In this document: positions 25,011 through 32,867 of the stretch, piece by piece
How positions within the stretch are numbered: position 1 is the stretch's first letter
Layout: every line of letters starts with the position of its first letter
From: Pseudoalteromonas luteoviolacea
Lineage (GTDB): Bacteria > Pseudomonadota > Gammaproteobacteria > Enterobacterales > Alteromonadaceae
Direction of reading: 5' to 3'
Length of the DNA stretch: 64,000 nucleotides
Assembly: GCF_001696455.1 (NCBI RefSeq)
Contig: NZ_MAUJ01000005.1
Span: 248,001 to 312,000 of the forward strand
The notes under the pieces: generated by a model
Databases searched by the model: none
Seen by the model: the letters and a program-made list of their open reading frames with translations, nothing else
Told to the model about the DNA's origin: nothing
Made by a program: the position numbers and the translations under genes

Positions 25011-26014
25011 TAAAGGTCAAATTTTACCTCATCAATTAGCTTTAACGCTAATGGACGGTATTTGCTAATTTCGGCCAGTGGCAAGCTGTCTTCCTTAAAC
25101 GCTCCCCAAGAAGCCACCATTTTAGATAATTCGACGCCCGGCTTAACTGGGTACTCCATATTCGTCGATGCATACATATTTTGCGCCTTATTGTCCGTCA
25201 TAAACTCTATGAGTTTCAAGGCATTTTCTTTATTTTTTGCATACTTTGTTAATACTACACCAGACACATTTAAGTGCGAACCTCGGTTCTGTTGGTTAGG
25301 GAAGTTGATATATACAGATTCTGCCCAAGACTTTTGTTTGGCATCTGTCATCATCTTACCGAAATAATAACTATTGCCTAACGCAACATCACATAAGCCT
25401 TCTTTTACTGCTTTCACTTGAGCACGGTCATTACCTTGAGGCTTACGTGCTAAGTTATTCTTGACACCAACTAGCCATTGCTTAGTTTCTGCTTCACCGT
25501 GGTGCGCGATCATCGAAGCAACTAATCCTAGATTATAGGGATGTTTACCGGAGCGCGTGCATATTTTGCCTTTAAACTTAGGATCAGCGAGTTCTTCGTA
25601 ACTCAACGCGTCAAGCTTACCTAAACGAGACTTTGATGAGTACACGTTACGTACCCGCTTAGTCAAGGCAACCCATTGACCTTCTGGGTCTCTAAATGCA
25701 GACGGGATGTTGGACTCTACCGTTTTACTGTCAATTGCTTGTGTTAACCCTAAATCTTCTAACTGGATCATTGCGCTGAAATTCGAAGTCAGAACTAGAT
25801 CTGCACGAGAGTGTTTGCCTTCTCTTTTTACACGCTCAATCAACCCTTTTTTAGCAAACACCACTTTCGTTTTAATACCTGTCTGCTTAGTGAAGTCATC
25901 CAAAATTGGTTGAATTAAAAAAGGCTGGCGGAAAGAATAGATATTTACTTCATCTGCAGCGAATGCGGGCAAGCAGGTCACAGCAGTTAATAATGTGGCA
26001 ATAGCTCGTTTCAT
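25010..26014 (-). CDS. Periplasmic iron(III)-binding protein (FbpA-like)
   Basis: A 334-residue extracytoplasmic solute-binding protein. Signal peptide MKRAIATLLTAVTCLPAFA, then the FbpA/IdiA-type start DEVNIYSFRQPFL. The C-terminal half has the family segment ALGNSYYFGKM, with the paired Tyr used for iron binding. The start at ATG 26014 has GGAG 5 nt upstream; the frame to 26035 is not used. First gene of the operon, with a possible Fur box overlapping its upstream region. Metal specificity is inferred. Confidence 0.9.
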   Translation of the reverse strand: MKRAIATLLTAVTCLPAFAADEVNIYSFRQPFLIQPILDDFTKQTGIKTKVVFAKKGLIERVKREGKHSRADLVLTSNFSAMIQLEDLGLTQAIDSKTVESNIPSAFRDPEGQWVALTKRVRNVYSSKSRLGKLDALSYEELADPKFKGKICTRSGKHPYNLGLVASMIAHHGEAETKQWLVGVKNNLARKPQGNDRAQVKAVKEGLCDVALGNSYYFGKMMTDAKQKSWAESVYINFPNQQNRGSHLNVSGVVLTKYAKNKENALKLIEFMTDNKAQNMYASTNMEYPVKPGVELSKMVASWGAFKEDSLPLAEISKYRPLALKLIDEVKFDL

Positions 26015-26032
26015 GAGGACTCCAAATCCAAA

Positions 26033-26047
26033 CAATTATTATTCTCA
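26033..26047 (-). promoter_or_regulatory. Possible Fur box upstream of the iron transporter operon
   Basis: Minus-strand TGAGAATAATAATTG matches 11 of 15 positions of the 7-1-7 Fur consensus (TGATAAT-A-ATTATCA). It lies 19 bp before the fbpA-like start, where Fur binding would block initiation. One weak site only. Confidence 0.35.
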
Positions 26048-26150
26048 GGCAATTCTAACGCGATTGTGAATAAATTACAGCCCACTAATTGGTGTGCCAA
26101 AGAGATTATTGTCGCATTAAGACAATTTTTGTGTGCGATATCTCTCACTC

Positions 26151-26156
26151 TGTAAG
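26151..26156 (+). promoter_or_regulatory. Possible GacA/UvrY half-site
   Basis: TGTAAG, the left half of the GacA/UvrY box, lies about 155 bp upstream of the inferred start of the CsrB-like RNA, the far-upstream position used in relatives. The right half (CTTACA) is not conserved here, so this is weak. Confidence 0.25.
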
Positions 26157-26296
26157 TGGATATCTATGAAGATACCGCTGATATTATCGCCTACTTTTTA
26201 GAAACTCTTTGTTATTTAATAATTTTTAATATCACAATAGAACATAGTCTGTTTTTTATGAACTTCAACTTAATGTTCAATTCCAAGGACTCAGCA

Positions 26297-26302
26297 TATA
26301 CT
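26297..26302 (+). promoter_or_regulatory. -10 element of the CsrB-like RNA
   Basis: TATACT, 7-9 bp before the first structured bases (CTCTAGGGGAGAG at 26311). The -35 region (TGTTCA, 17 bp upstream) is poor, as expected of an activator-dependent promoter. Confidence 0.45.
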
Positions 26303-26308
26303 TAATTT

Positions 26309-26716
26309 GTCTCTAGGGGAGAGGCAAAGCAAGGAAAACGGATGTGAATGGCTAAATAAGGAACTAGGTCCCCACTTGGAGTATGGAACTTGGATTATGA
26401 TGTGTTTGTAGGAAGCAAGCATTTAAGTAAGGAAGTTGATATACAGGAAGTTAGGATGTTAGGGATTTAGGAAGGGATATGGATTGCCCAAAAAAGGATC
26501 TAAGCGAAGGAATTTGGCTTATGGAAAAGCTGAGGCAATAATGGACGGGGCTTGGATGGCCCAAGTGGAAAAGTGCGGGATGCACGTGAACTTGCAGAAC
26601 CAAAACGCCAAGCGAGTTGTATGGAAATGTGTAAGGAGTTGATCAAATCAACATAGCAGGATGCTATTTAGAAGATTCCGTCAAGCGCGGCTCGAAAGAG
26701 TCGCGCTATCTTCGTT
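26309..26716 (+). ncRNA. csrB: CsrB-type CsrA-sequestering small RNA
   Basis: About 400 bases with no credible reading frame but 25 GGA motifs on the plus strand between 26311 and 26667. Several sit in hairpin loops, the known CsrA binding form: CTCT-AGGGG-AGAG (26311-26323), GTTTG-TAGGAAG-CAAGC (26404-26420), GGGC-TTGGATG-GCCC (26548-26562), GTGC-GGGAT-GCAC (26573-26585) and ATAGCA-GGA-TGCTAT (26653-26667). The RNA ends in a perfect 10-bp stem with a GAAA loop (26684-26707) followed by a T-rich tract. Length, motif density and 5' GGGGA hairpin match CsrB/CsrC RNAs, which titrate the translational regulator CsrA under GacS/GacA (BarA/UvrY) control. The exact 5' end is inferred from the -10 box. 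Confidence 0.85.
26684..26716 (+). terminator. Terminator of the CsrB-like RNA
   Basis: 10-bp stem AGCGCGGCTC / GAGTCGCGCT (one G-T pair) with a GAAA tetraloop, followed by ATCTTCGTTT. It also lies just beyond the stop of the convergent tapT-like gene. Confidence 0.75.
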
Positions 26717-26725
26717 TGAAGGCAT

Positions 26726-27397
26726 TCAGTCATTAAGTTTACTTCTTTTTCCCTTTAAGTATGCATCTCTAAAATCGGTAAAATGTTGTGTTAAATGCGC
26801 AGCTGCTTCGGCCTCGCCATTTTCATCAAATACGACACAAGCCACCTCAGCTGTGCCGAGTTGATGTTCGTGTGGTGCAACGCGAAGCTTGTAATTAGAC
26901 AGGCTTTGGGGCGAAATTGACAAGACAGGCAGTGCATCTAGGTAAGGGCTTTTCCGGAACATTTTTTTCGCTTCTCGCCATGTTCCATCTAAAAAGATAT
27001 ACAAAGGCGTCTTCCCACTTTCACGGGTTACTTTTTTGATTACTCTGTGCGGTTCTACATTTTCTTCAGGGAAAACAATAATGGGTTGGTACTGCTCGTT
27101 AGACAATAACGCAAGTAATACTTTATCAGGCTCTGTTCTATCCCACCTGAAAGCGTAATTGTCAGGTACAATATCAGCAATAAGTCGCCCTGTGTTAGAT
27201 GGCTTGAAACTTTCGTTGTGATACATTATCAAGCACACCGCGCTGCTACATTCAGCCTGTTTCACGCCGTCACATATACACAGTGACTCAGCTAATAAGC
27301 AGGTTTCACAGCGGGCAAGTTTAGACCCTCGGGCTTTAAACTCTCTTTTAGATTCAGCAATTTGTTGCGCACGAAGAGCCAGTACAGAGTTGCTCAA
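26726..27397 (-). CDS. DTW-domain tRNA-uridine aminocarboxypropyltransferase (TapT-like)
   Basis: DTW-domain protein related to E. coli TapT (YfiP), which makes acp3U47 in tRNA from S-adenosylmethionine. The DTW motif is in FLDGTWREAKKMF. A four-Cys cluster (RCETCLLAESLCIC) near the N-terminus fits a metal site; SNTGRLI and the C-terminal APHEHQLGTAE are also typical. The likely start is TTG 27397, which has GGAGG 5 nt upstream and gives 223 residues; the frame up to 27442 lacks such a site. Divergent from the GNAT gene. Confidence 0.85.
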   Translation of the reverse strand: MSNSVLALRAQQIAESKREFKARGSKLARCETCLLAESLCICDGVKQAECSSAVCLIMYHNESFKPSNTGRLIADIVPDNYAFRWDRTEPDKVLLALLSNEQYQPIIVFPEENVEPHRVIKKVTRESGKTPLYIFLDGTWREAKKMFRKSPYLDALPVLSISPQSLSNYKLRVAPHEHQLGTAEVACVVFDENGEAEAAAHLTQHFTDFRDAYLKGKRSKLND

Positions 27398-27465
27398 AAT
27401 AACCTCCGATAATAAACGACGGGGCATTGTATCAAGTCTCACAATAAAAGGATAAATTGAATACC

Positions 27466-28002
27466 ATGAAAATCAGTGCTACTTCGCGGTTAACCTACCG
27501 CCTACTGACGCCAGCAGACCGTAATTTGCTATTTGCATTGGATCAAGACCCAGAAGTGATGCGCTATATAAACGGTGGCAAACCAAACACCTTAGATGAC
27601 ATTGACAACTTCTTTATCCCGCGTCTGCGTCAATTTACTAACCAGCAAAAGGGGTGGGGATTATGGGGCTGTTTTTTAAAACCTCACAATGAATTTATCG
27701 GTTGGGTATTAGTGCGCCCGATGGATTTTTTTACTGCGCAAAGAACAGATAACAATCTAGAGATAGGCTGGCGATTTATGCAACCTCACTGGGGCAAAGG
27801 ACTTGCTTCAGAAGCCGCACTTCAAGTGAGTGAATCTCTCATACAAAGTCGTGTTTGTGACACACTGACTGCCATTGCGTTGCCAGACAATTTGGGGTCA
27901 ATCAAAATAATGGAAAAAATCGGTCTGACCTACAAAGAATCCAAACTACATCAAGACCCTCTTGGGAATGTCGATGTTGTTTTGTATGAGCGGTGCCTTT
28001 GA
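27466..28002 (+). CDS. GNAT-family N-acetyltransferase (RimJ/RimL-like)
   Basis: A 178-residue acetyltransferase of the RimJ/RimL branch. It begins with the typical TSRLTYRLLTPADRNLLFAL strand, and has the acetyl-CoA region IGWRFMQPHWGKGLASEAAL (the usual Q/RxxGxG/A loop) and the late motif NLGSIKIMEKIGL. A TTG at 27457 has AAGGA 4 nt upstream and may be the true start instead of ATG 27466. The acceptor (protein N-terminus or small molecule) is unknown. Confidence 0.85.
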   Translation: MKISATSRLTYRLLTPADRNLLFALDQDPEVMRYINGGKPNTLDDIDNFFIPRLRQFTNQQKGWGLWGCFLKPHNEFIGWVLVRPMDFFTAQRTDNNLEIGWRFMQPHWGKGLASEAALQVSESLIQSRVCDTLTAIALPDNLGSIKIMEKIGLTYKESKLHQDPLGNVDVVLYERCL

Positions 28003-28047
28003 GTATGATGCAACGCGGGAGTATAAATACCTCCCGCGACACTTGGA

Positions 28048-28851
28048 TTACATTGACAAGAAGATAACCAAGAAGCCACCTAAAGCAAGACGATAAATGA
28101 CAAATGGCAACATGCCCATTCTTTCAATCACTTTTAGGAAAAAGTGAATACAGGCGTACGCTGCAAAAAATGAGAGTACGGCTCCTGTAACAATATCCGT
28201 GGCATTAAACTCTGTACCTTCAGAGATTAACTTATAAGTTAAGTAACTACCCGCTGCAGCAATAACAGGAATTGACATCAAAAATGAAAACCTTGCAGCG
28301 CTTTGCTTATTTAACCCCATCATTAACCCAATCGTCATCGTAATACCTGAACGAGACGTACCTGGCAAAACCATCGCAATAACCTGAGACAAGCCTATGC
28401 AAAGCGCCATAAACCAATTTACCTGATAAATGGTTTTTACTTGCTTAGCCGTTTTGTCCGCATACCAAAGTAATAAACCGAAGCCAATTGTTGTGCCTGC
28501 AATGATCCAAGCATTGCGTGAATACTCTTCTACAAAGTCTTTTGCAAAGTACCCGATGACTAAAGATGGCAATGTTGCTAACAAAATAAACCAGCCAAGC
28601 TTGCTGTCTTCGGTCGTCCCCTGACTACCAAATGACTTAAACCACGCAGCTAAGATTTCACTCACCTCTTTTCTGAAGTAAATCACGACAGCAAACAATG
28701 TACCTACGTGCACTGCCACGTCAAATGCCAACCCTTGATCTTGCCAGCCAAGTACTTGTGAAGGCAGAATCAAATGTGCTGAGCTAGAAATTGGCAAGAA
28801 CTCAGTTAACCCCTGAATTAAGGCCAATACAATTATTTCAATAATACTCAT
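28048..28851 (-). CDS. uppP: Undecaprenyl-diphosphatase
   Basis: Integral membrane phosphatase (BacA/UppP) that recycles undecaprenyl diphosphate for cell-wall and LPS synthesis. The two signature motifs are present: QGLTEFLPISSSAHL near residue 14 and LPGTSRSGITMTIGLMMGL in the middle. It is 267 residues with about eight TM helices. The gene follows folK by 5 bp on the same strand. Confidence 0.95.
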   Translation of the reverse strand: MSIIEIIVLALIQGLTEFLPISSSAHLILPSQVLGWQDQGLAFDVAVHVGTLFAVVIYFRKEVSEILAAWFKSFGSQGTTEDSKLGWFILLATLPSLVIGYFAKDFVEEYSRNAWIIAGTTIGFGLLLWYADKTAKQVKTIYQVNWFMALCIGLSQVIAMVLPGTSRSGITMTIGLMMGLNKQSAARFSFLMSIPVIAAAGSYLTYKLISEGTEFNATDIVTGAVLSFFAAYACIHFFLKVIERMGMLPFVIYRLALGGFLVIFLSM

Positions 28852-28856
28852 TTATT

Positions 28857-29336
28857 TTACAGCTCCACTTTCCATAGTTTTTGAGAAGGGTTGTGATAAT
28901 TTTGCCAAATTGCATTTATTTTCTCACCCACAACTGGGTGCACGACTTCCGCCGCCACTTCAGATAAAGGCAATAACACAAAAGCGTTTTTGGTAATTTC
29001 ATCTCTTGGCAGTTGGGCCGGTTTATCGCAAATCATGCCATCGTACATCAAGAGATCGAGGTCTAATGTTCGAGGGCTGAATTTTTTATCGCTTCTCGTA
29101 CGGCCATTATCTTGTTCGATTTGCTTTAATATCTGGCAAACTTGCTCAACGCTTTTTGTTGTTTTTGCTGCAAATACCGAGTTAAAAAAGTTTCTGCCAC
29201 TAAACCCAACGGGTTCGCTCTCGTATACATTAGAATGCACATAGTCGGGAAAGTGCTCAATTAAAGCGGTCAACCCATTCTTGAAATGTCGCTCTCTGTC
29301 CACATTAGAGCCAATGCTGATGTAAATTTCTGCCAT
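28857..29336 (-). CDS. folK: 2-amino-4-hydroxy-6-hydroxymethyldihydropteridine diphosphokinase
   Basis: Transfers pyrophosphate from ATP to the pterin alcohol in folate synthesis. 159 residues. Motifs: ISIGSNVDRERHF at the N-terminus, YESEPVGFSGRNFFN, and FSPRTLDLDLLMYDG with the Mg-binding Asp pair. Start overlaps the folB stop by one base, so folB-folK-uppP read as one operon. Confidence 0.95.
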   Translation of the reverse strand: MAEIYISIGSNVDRERHFKNGLTALIEHFPDYVHSNVYESEPVGFSGRNFFNSVFAAKTTKSVEQVCQILKQIEQDNGRTRSDKKFSPRTLDLDLLMYDGMICDKPAQLPRDEITKNAFVLLPLSEVAAEVVHPVVGEKINAIWQNYHNPSQKLWKVEL

Positions 29337-29689
29337 TAGTTTTTTATCCGTAAGATCTCAATACCCACTGTTTGGGCTTGTGCAACAGCAGCAGGTTTAC
29401 TCACTTTTATTTTAACATCACTGACAGAAAATTCGGTTAGAATCATGTCAGCTAAACGCTCCAGTAAAGTTTCGAGTAGCTCAACTTGGCAAGAAGTTGA
29501 TAGTTCAATCACTCGCTCACTCACTTTGGCATAATCTACAGCGAGATTAATGTCATCCGTCTTGGCTGCTTGGGTAATATCTGTAGACATTTCAATGTCA
29601 AAATAAAGGCTTTGTTTACTTTCTTTCTCAAAGTCGTAAACTCCTATTATGGTCTCGACGTGCAATTGCGAGATATAGACCTTGTCCAT
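29336..29689 (-). CDS. folB: Dihydroneopterin aldolase
   Basis: Cleaves dihydroneopterin to the pterin alcohol used by FolK. 117 residues. Start ATG 29689 has AGGAG 5 nt upstream and gives MDKVYISQLHVETIIGVYDF, the usual FolB N-terminus; the frame to 29725 is not used. The conserved Glu is in VELLETLLERLAD and the Lys in VSKPAAV. First gene of folB-folK-uppP, divergent from plsY. Confidence 0.94.
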   Translation of the reverse strand: MDKVYISQLHVETIIGVYDFEKESKQSLYFDIEMSTDITQAAKTDDINLAVDYAKVSERVIELSTSCQVELLETLLERLADMILTEFSVSDVKIKVSKPAAVAQAQTVGIEILRIKN

Positions 29690-29792
29690 GTATACTCCTA
29701 GCATGACTAAAACAGGTCGGCTCAATATTTATAGCCGTATAAAAGAGTCGCGATCATAGCCCAAATTAAAGCAAGAAAAAATAAGGAAGCTT

Positions 29793-30392
29793 GTGTTAGT
29801 CATTTTAATGTGTGTTTGTGCTTATTTATTTGGTTCAATTTCCTCAGCGATATTAATCTCTAGGCTTTTTTCATTGCCTGATCCTCGCTTTTCAGGCTCA
29901 AATAACCCAGGCGCAACTAATGTTCTTAGGCTTGGTGGCAAGCTTCCTGCCGCACTCGTGCTTGTTTTTGATGTTTTGAAGGGCACAATTCCTGTTTGGG
30001 GTGCATATTTTCTAAATATTGAACCGATATGGTTAGGTGCGGTCGCAGTGAGTGCCTGCCTTGGGCATATTTACCCAATCTTTTTTCATTTCAATGGTGG
30101 AAAAGCTGTAGCCACCGCATTTGGTGCACTGTTACCCATTGGATTGCCACTGGCTGGTTTGTTAATTTTGACGTGGTTATTGGTTTTATGGGCTTTTCGA
30201 TTTTCATCACTAGCCGCGATTGTCACCGTTGCCGCAGCGCCGTTATATACTTGGCTTATTAAGCCGCAATATACATTACCTGTAGGCTTTTTAACGATAT
30301 TGATCATATTTCGACATAGAGCAAATATCTCTAGGCTCTTACAAGGCAAAGAACCTAGAGTCGGGAAAAAAAGTGAGGATAAGACAAGTTAA
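29793..30392 (+). CDS. plsY: Acyl-phosphate glycerol-3-phosphate acyltransferase
   Basis: Inner-membrane enzyme that makes lysophosphatidic acid from acyl-phosphate and glycerol-3-phosphate. 199 residues with five hydrophobic helices. Family motifs: FGSISSAILISRLF, SGSNNPGATNVLRLGGK and HFNGGKAVATAFG. The start is GTG 29793 with AAGGA 5 nt upstream. It overlaps the convergent tsaD by 4 bp; E. coli has the same plsY/tsaD neighbourhood. Confidence 0.95.
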   Translation: MLVILMCVCAYLFGSISSAILISRLFSLPDPRFSGSNNPGATNVLRLGGKLPAALVLVFDVLKGTIPVWGAYFLNIEPIWLGAVAVSACLGHIYPIFFHFNGGKAVATAFGALLPIGLPLAGLLILTWLLVLWAFRFSSLAAIVTVAAAPLYTWLIKPQYTLPVGFLTILIIFRHRANISRLLQGKEPRVGKKSEDKTS

Positions 30393-31405
30393 GTCAGTGG
30401 CGGCAGACTATCCAAAGGCCAACGCGGCTGAGTTTTCATGTCTAACGGCGCAACCTGCCCTGCTTTAAGTCGTTGCATACCGGCAAACGCAATCATCGCA
30501 CCGTTGTCTGTGCAGAATTCAGTTCGAGGATAATAAACTCGACCTTGCATTCCCTGCATCATTCGCTCTAGTTTTCCTCTCAATTCAACATTTGCACTCA
30601 CACCACCGGCAATGACTAAACGTTTAATGCCAGTTTGCTTTAATGCTCGCTTGCATTTAATTGCTAACGTATCAATGACGGCAGTTTGAAAAGCATGGGC
30701 AATGTCAGCTTTAGTTTGCTCATCGCTACCTTCATTTTTTATCGTATTGGCTGCTGCTGTTTTCAAACCACTGAAGCTAAAGTCAAGCCCAGGTCGGTCT
30801 GTCATGGGCCTGGGGAAAACAAACCTGTCAGGTGTACCTTGTGTCGCTAACTTCGCCAGTAAAGGGCCGCCTGGATAATCCAAGCCCAACAACTTGGCTG
30901 TCTTATCAAACGCCTCGCCCGCAGCATCATCCACAGATTCACCTAAGATTTCATATTCACCAATACCCGCAACCTTTACCATCATGGTATGTCCGCCAGA
31001 CACCAACAAAGCAACAAACGGAAACTCTGGCTTATCTTCTTCAAGCATAGGAGCAAGTAAGTGCCCTTCCATATGATGCACAGCGACAGCAGGGATATTC
31101 CAACCAAATGCCAATGAGCGGCCAATCGAAGTCCCTACCAGCAAAGCACCCACTAATCCAGGTCCAGCGGTATATGCAATCCCATCTAATGACTCTGGAC
31201 CACAGTTCGCTTGCTCAAACGCGGCTTCGATTAATGGAATGGTTTTTCTAACATGATCTCGAGATGCTAGCTCAGGTACTACACCACCGTAATCAGCATG
31301 CACTTTTACCTGACTGTACAGCTGATGTGCCAATAAACCTTGTTCATCATCATAAATGGCTATGCCGGTTTCATCACAGGAAGATTCAATACCTAAAATA
31401 CGCAA
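30389..31405 (-). CDS. tsaD: tRNA threonylcarbamoyltransferase TsaD
   Basis: Catalytic subunit of the t6A37 tRNA modification complex. 338 residues of the ASKHA fold. The metal-binding HxxxH motif is HHMEGHLLAPM; other motifs are GIESSCDETGIAIYD at the N-terminus, SGGHTMMV, PGGPLLAKLA and IAGGVSANVELR. Start ATG 31405. It ends 4 bp inside the convergent plsY. Confidence 0.97.
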   Translation of the reverse strand: MRILGIESSCDETGIAIYDDEQGLLAHQLYSQVKVHADYGGVVPELASRDHVRKTIPLIEAAFEQANCGPESLDGIAYTAGPGLVGALLVGTSIGRSLAFGWNIPAVAVHHMEGHLLAPMLEEDKPEFPFVALLVSGGHTMMVKVAGIGEYEILGESVDDAAGEAFDKTAKLLGLDYPGGPLLAKLATQGTPDRFVFPRPMTDRPGLDFSFSGLKTAAANTIKNEGSDEQTKADIAHAFQTAVIDTLAIKCKRALKQTGIKRLVIAGGVSANVELRGKLERMMQGMQGRVYYPRTEFCTDNGAMIAFAGMQRLKAGQVAPLDMKTQPRWPLDSLPPLT

Positions 31406-31433
31406 CCTTGTTCTCCACTACTTTATATACTAC

Positions 31434-32033
31434 TTACGCTGATTCAATAGCCAGACCGATATTGGTCTGCCCGTCACTCACAGCTTGTGCTTTAAGCTGC
31501 TTAATTGATTCGGAAGTGATTCTCCCCATCCCTTCTACAAAGTCAATTAATTCTGAAAGCACGTCAATCTCGTACTGCATCAAAGGATGCTCCCGCACTA
31601 ACTTATTGTCTGGGGTAATATCCTCCGACATCAGCAAAAACTCTATGTATCTTGCAACAGTCGCCTGAGAAATTTTTGCCACGTTGACAAACTCTGAGTC
31701 ATCTTTAGTCATTAACCCCTGAATAAACCCAAGTAATGCCGTCGATACATCAATCGCAGGGTAAGTACCAAACATATCGAAGTCTGACAGCTCAGGTACG
31801 TTTGGCTCAATTTTTTCTATTTGTTTTTCAAGACTAATTTTACTTTTTGGTAAAAGCAGCTTTTCCCAACATAAATTTAATGCGTTTTTGAATACTTGCT
31901 CTTCACCAAAACCCGTTGCTTCACTAAAAAGCCCGTAGTTTGGTGTCATACGCTCCAAAATAGCAGCTGCAAGAACGGCTTTTTGTAGATAATTGAGTTC
32001 TCTTATCCGCTGAAAGTTATTTGCTTTGTTCAT
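31434..32033 (-). CDS. DUF416 (YjaG-family) protein
   Basis: A 199-residue, mostly helical, cytosolic protein of the YjaG/DUF416 family. Family landmarks are AAAILERMTPNYGLFSEATGFG, a Glu-rich middle and DMFGTYPAIDVSTALLGF; E. coli YjaG aligns along the length with the same spacing. Function unknown. ATG 32033 has GGAAG 5 nt upstream; the frame continues to 32111 inside the previous gene but is not conserved. It overlaps that gene by 17 bp, so translation is probably coupled. Confidence 0.85.
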   Translation of the reverse strand: MNKANNFQRIRELNYLQKAVLAAAILERMTPNYGLFSEATGFGEEQVFKNALNLCWEKLLLPKSKISLEKQIEKIEPNVPELSDFDMFGTYPAIDVSTALLGFIQGLMTKDDSEFVNVAKISQATVARYIEFLLMSEDITPDNKLVREHPLMQYEIDVLSELIDFVEGMGRITSESIKQLKAQAVSDGQTNIGLAIESA

Positions 32034-32376
32034 ATTCACTTCCGCAATGCCAACAACATTGAAATGCCGCACCATTTTGCTCATTACAATTTGGACACTG
32101 CCAATCTTCATTTGATTTTGACTGGTGGTAGTTTACCAATATTTCTTCACCAAGGGGCAACTTTATCGCTGGTACAAGGATCTTTATTGCATTATTAGCA
32201 AAGGGCAATTCACCCAGCGAAGAACTCAATGCTTCCCCCTGAATTTTAGTCGTTATTCTTGCTTGGTTTAGCAAGCCATTGACTAAGTGCGCTTCGATTA
32301 CATTGTCTGTGCTAAACAAGCAACACCAAGTGTCTAATTCGTTTCCCATAGCGTCCAAGTCTAATTTTGCTATCAT
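32017..32376 (-). CDS. DUF2007-type protein with C-terminal zinc ribbon
   Basis: About 119 residues. The first 75 resemble the DUF2007 putative signal-transducing domain (LFSTDNVIEAHLVNGLLNQARI). The C-terminus has a four-Cys zinc ribbon, CPNC and CWHC. No function is known. The start is uncertain: ATG 32376, TTG 32382 and ATG 32349 are possible, none with a good ribosome binding site; family length favours 32349. It overlaps the DUF416 gene downstream. Confidence 0.7.
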   Translation of the reverse strand: MIAKLDLDAMGNELDTWCCLFSTDNVIEAHLVNGLLNQARITTKIQGEALSSSLGELPFANNAIKILVPAIKLPLGEEILVNYHQSKSNEDWQCPNCNEQNGAAFQCCWHCGSEYEQSK

Positions 32377-32411
32377 AAACAATATTGTAGTGTGTAAATC
32401 GGAAGAGCTCT

Positions 32412-32810
32412 ATGACTCTCACAACACCGGGATTACTTTTTCCTGCTATTTCTTTACTTTTACTTGCATATACCAATCGGTTTTTAGTACTTGCTCAATT
32501 GATTCGAGAATTAAACGCTCGAGAGGGAGACACCTTGCGCTCATTAGTCGTGCAACAAATCAATAATTTAAAAAAGCGCATCAAGCTAATTAGGCTGATG
32601 CAAGTTTGGGGCGTCTTTTCGTTTTTACTCTGCACCCTATCCATGTTTGCACTGTTTATAGAAGTGAACTTACTTGGTATTGTGCTGTTTGGTGCGAGTT
32701 TATGTTGCCTCATCGCTTCGCTCATGCTTTCCCTATATGAAATCCATATTTCATGCGACGCAATTGAAATAGAACTCAATAATATTGAAAAAAAGCCAAT
32801 GCAAGAGTAA
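32412..32810 (+). CDS. DUF2721 membrane protein
   Basis: A 132-residue protein with an N-terminal hydrophobic segment (LLFPAISLLLLAYTNRF, the DUF2721 hallmark) and two further TM helices at about residues 65-105, joined by a basic cytosolic stretch. The family is widespread and uncharacterised. GGAAGAGCTCT precedes the ATG. Divergent from the DUF2007 gene, with only about 35 bp between starts. Confidence 0.8.
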   Translation: MTLTTPGLLFPAISLLLLAYTNRFLVLAQLIRELNAREGDTLRSLVVQQINNLKKRIKLIRLMQVWGVFSFLLCTLSMFALFIEVNLLGIVLFGASLCCLIASLMLSLYEIHISCDAIEIELNNIEKKPMQE

Positions 32811-32867
32811 GCATCTCGTCTTGGCCTGACTATACTGACAATAACAACAGTAAAAGGCGGGCCGTTT

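Noticed and set aside
26661..26864. 67-residue plus-strand frame
   Set aside because: Overlaps the CsrB-like terminator and the tapT-like 3' end; no start signal.
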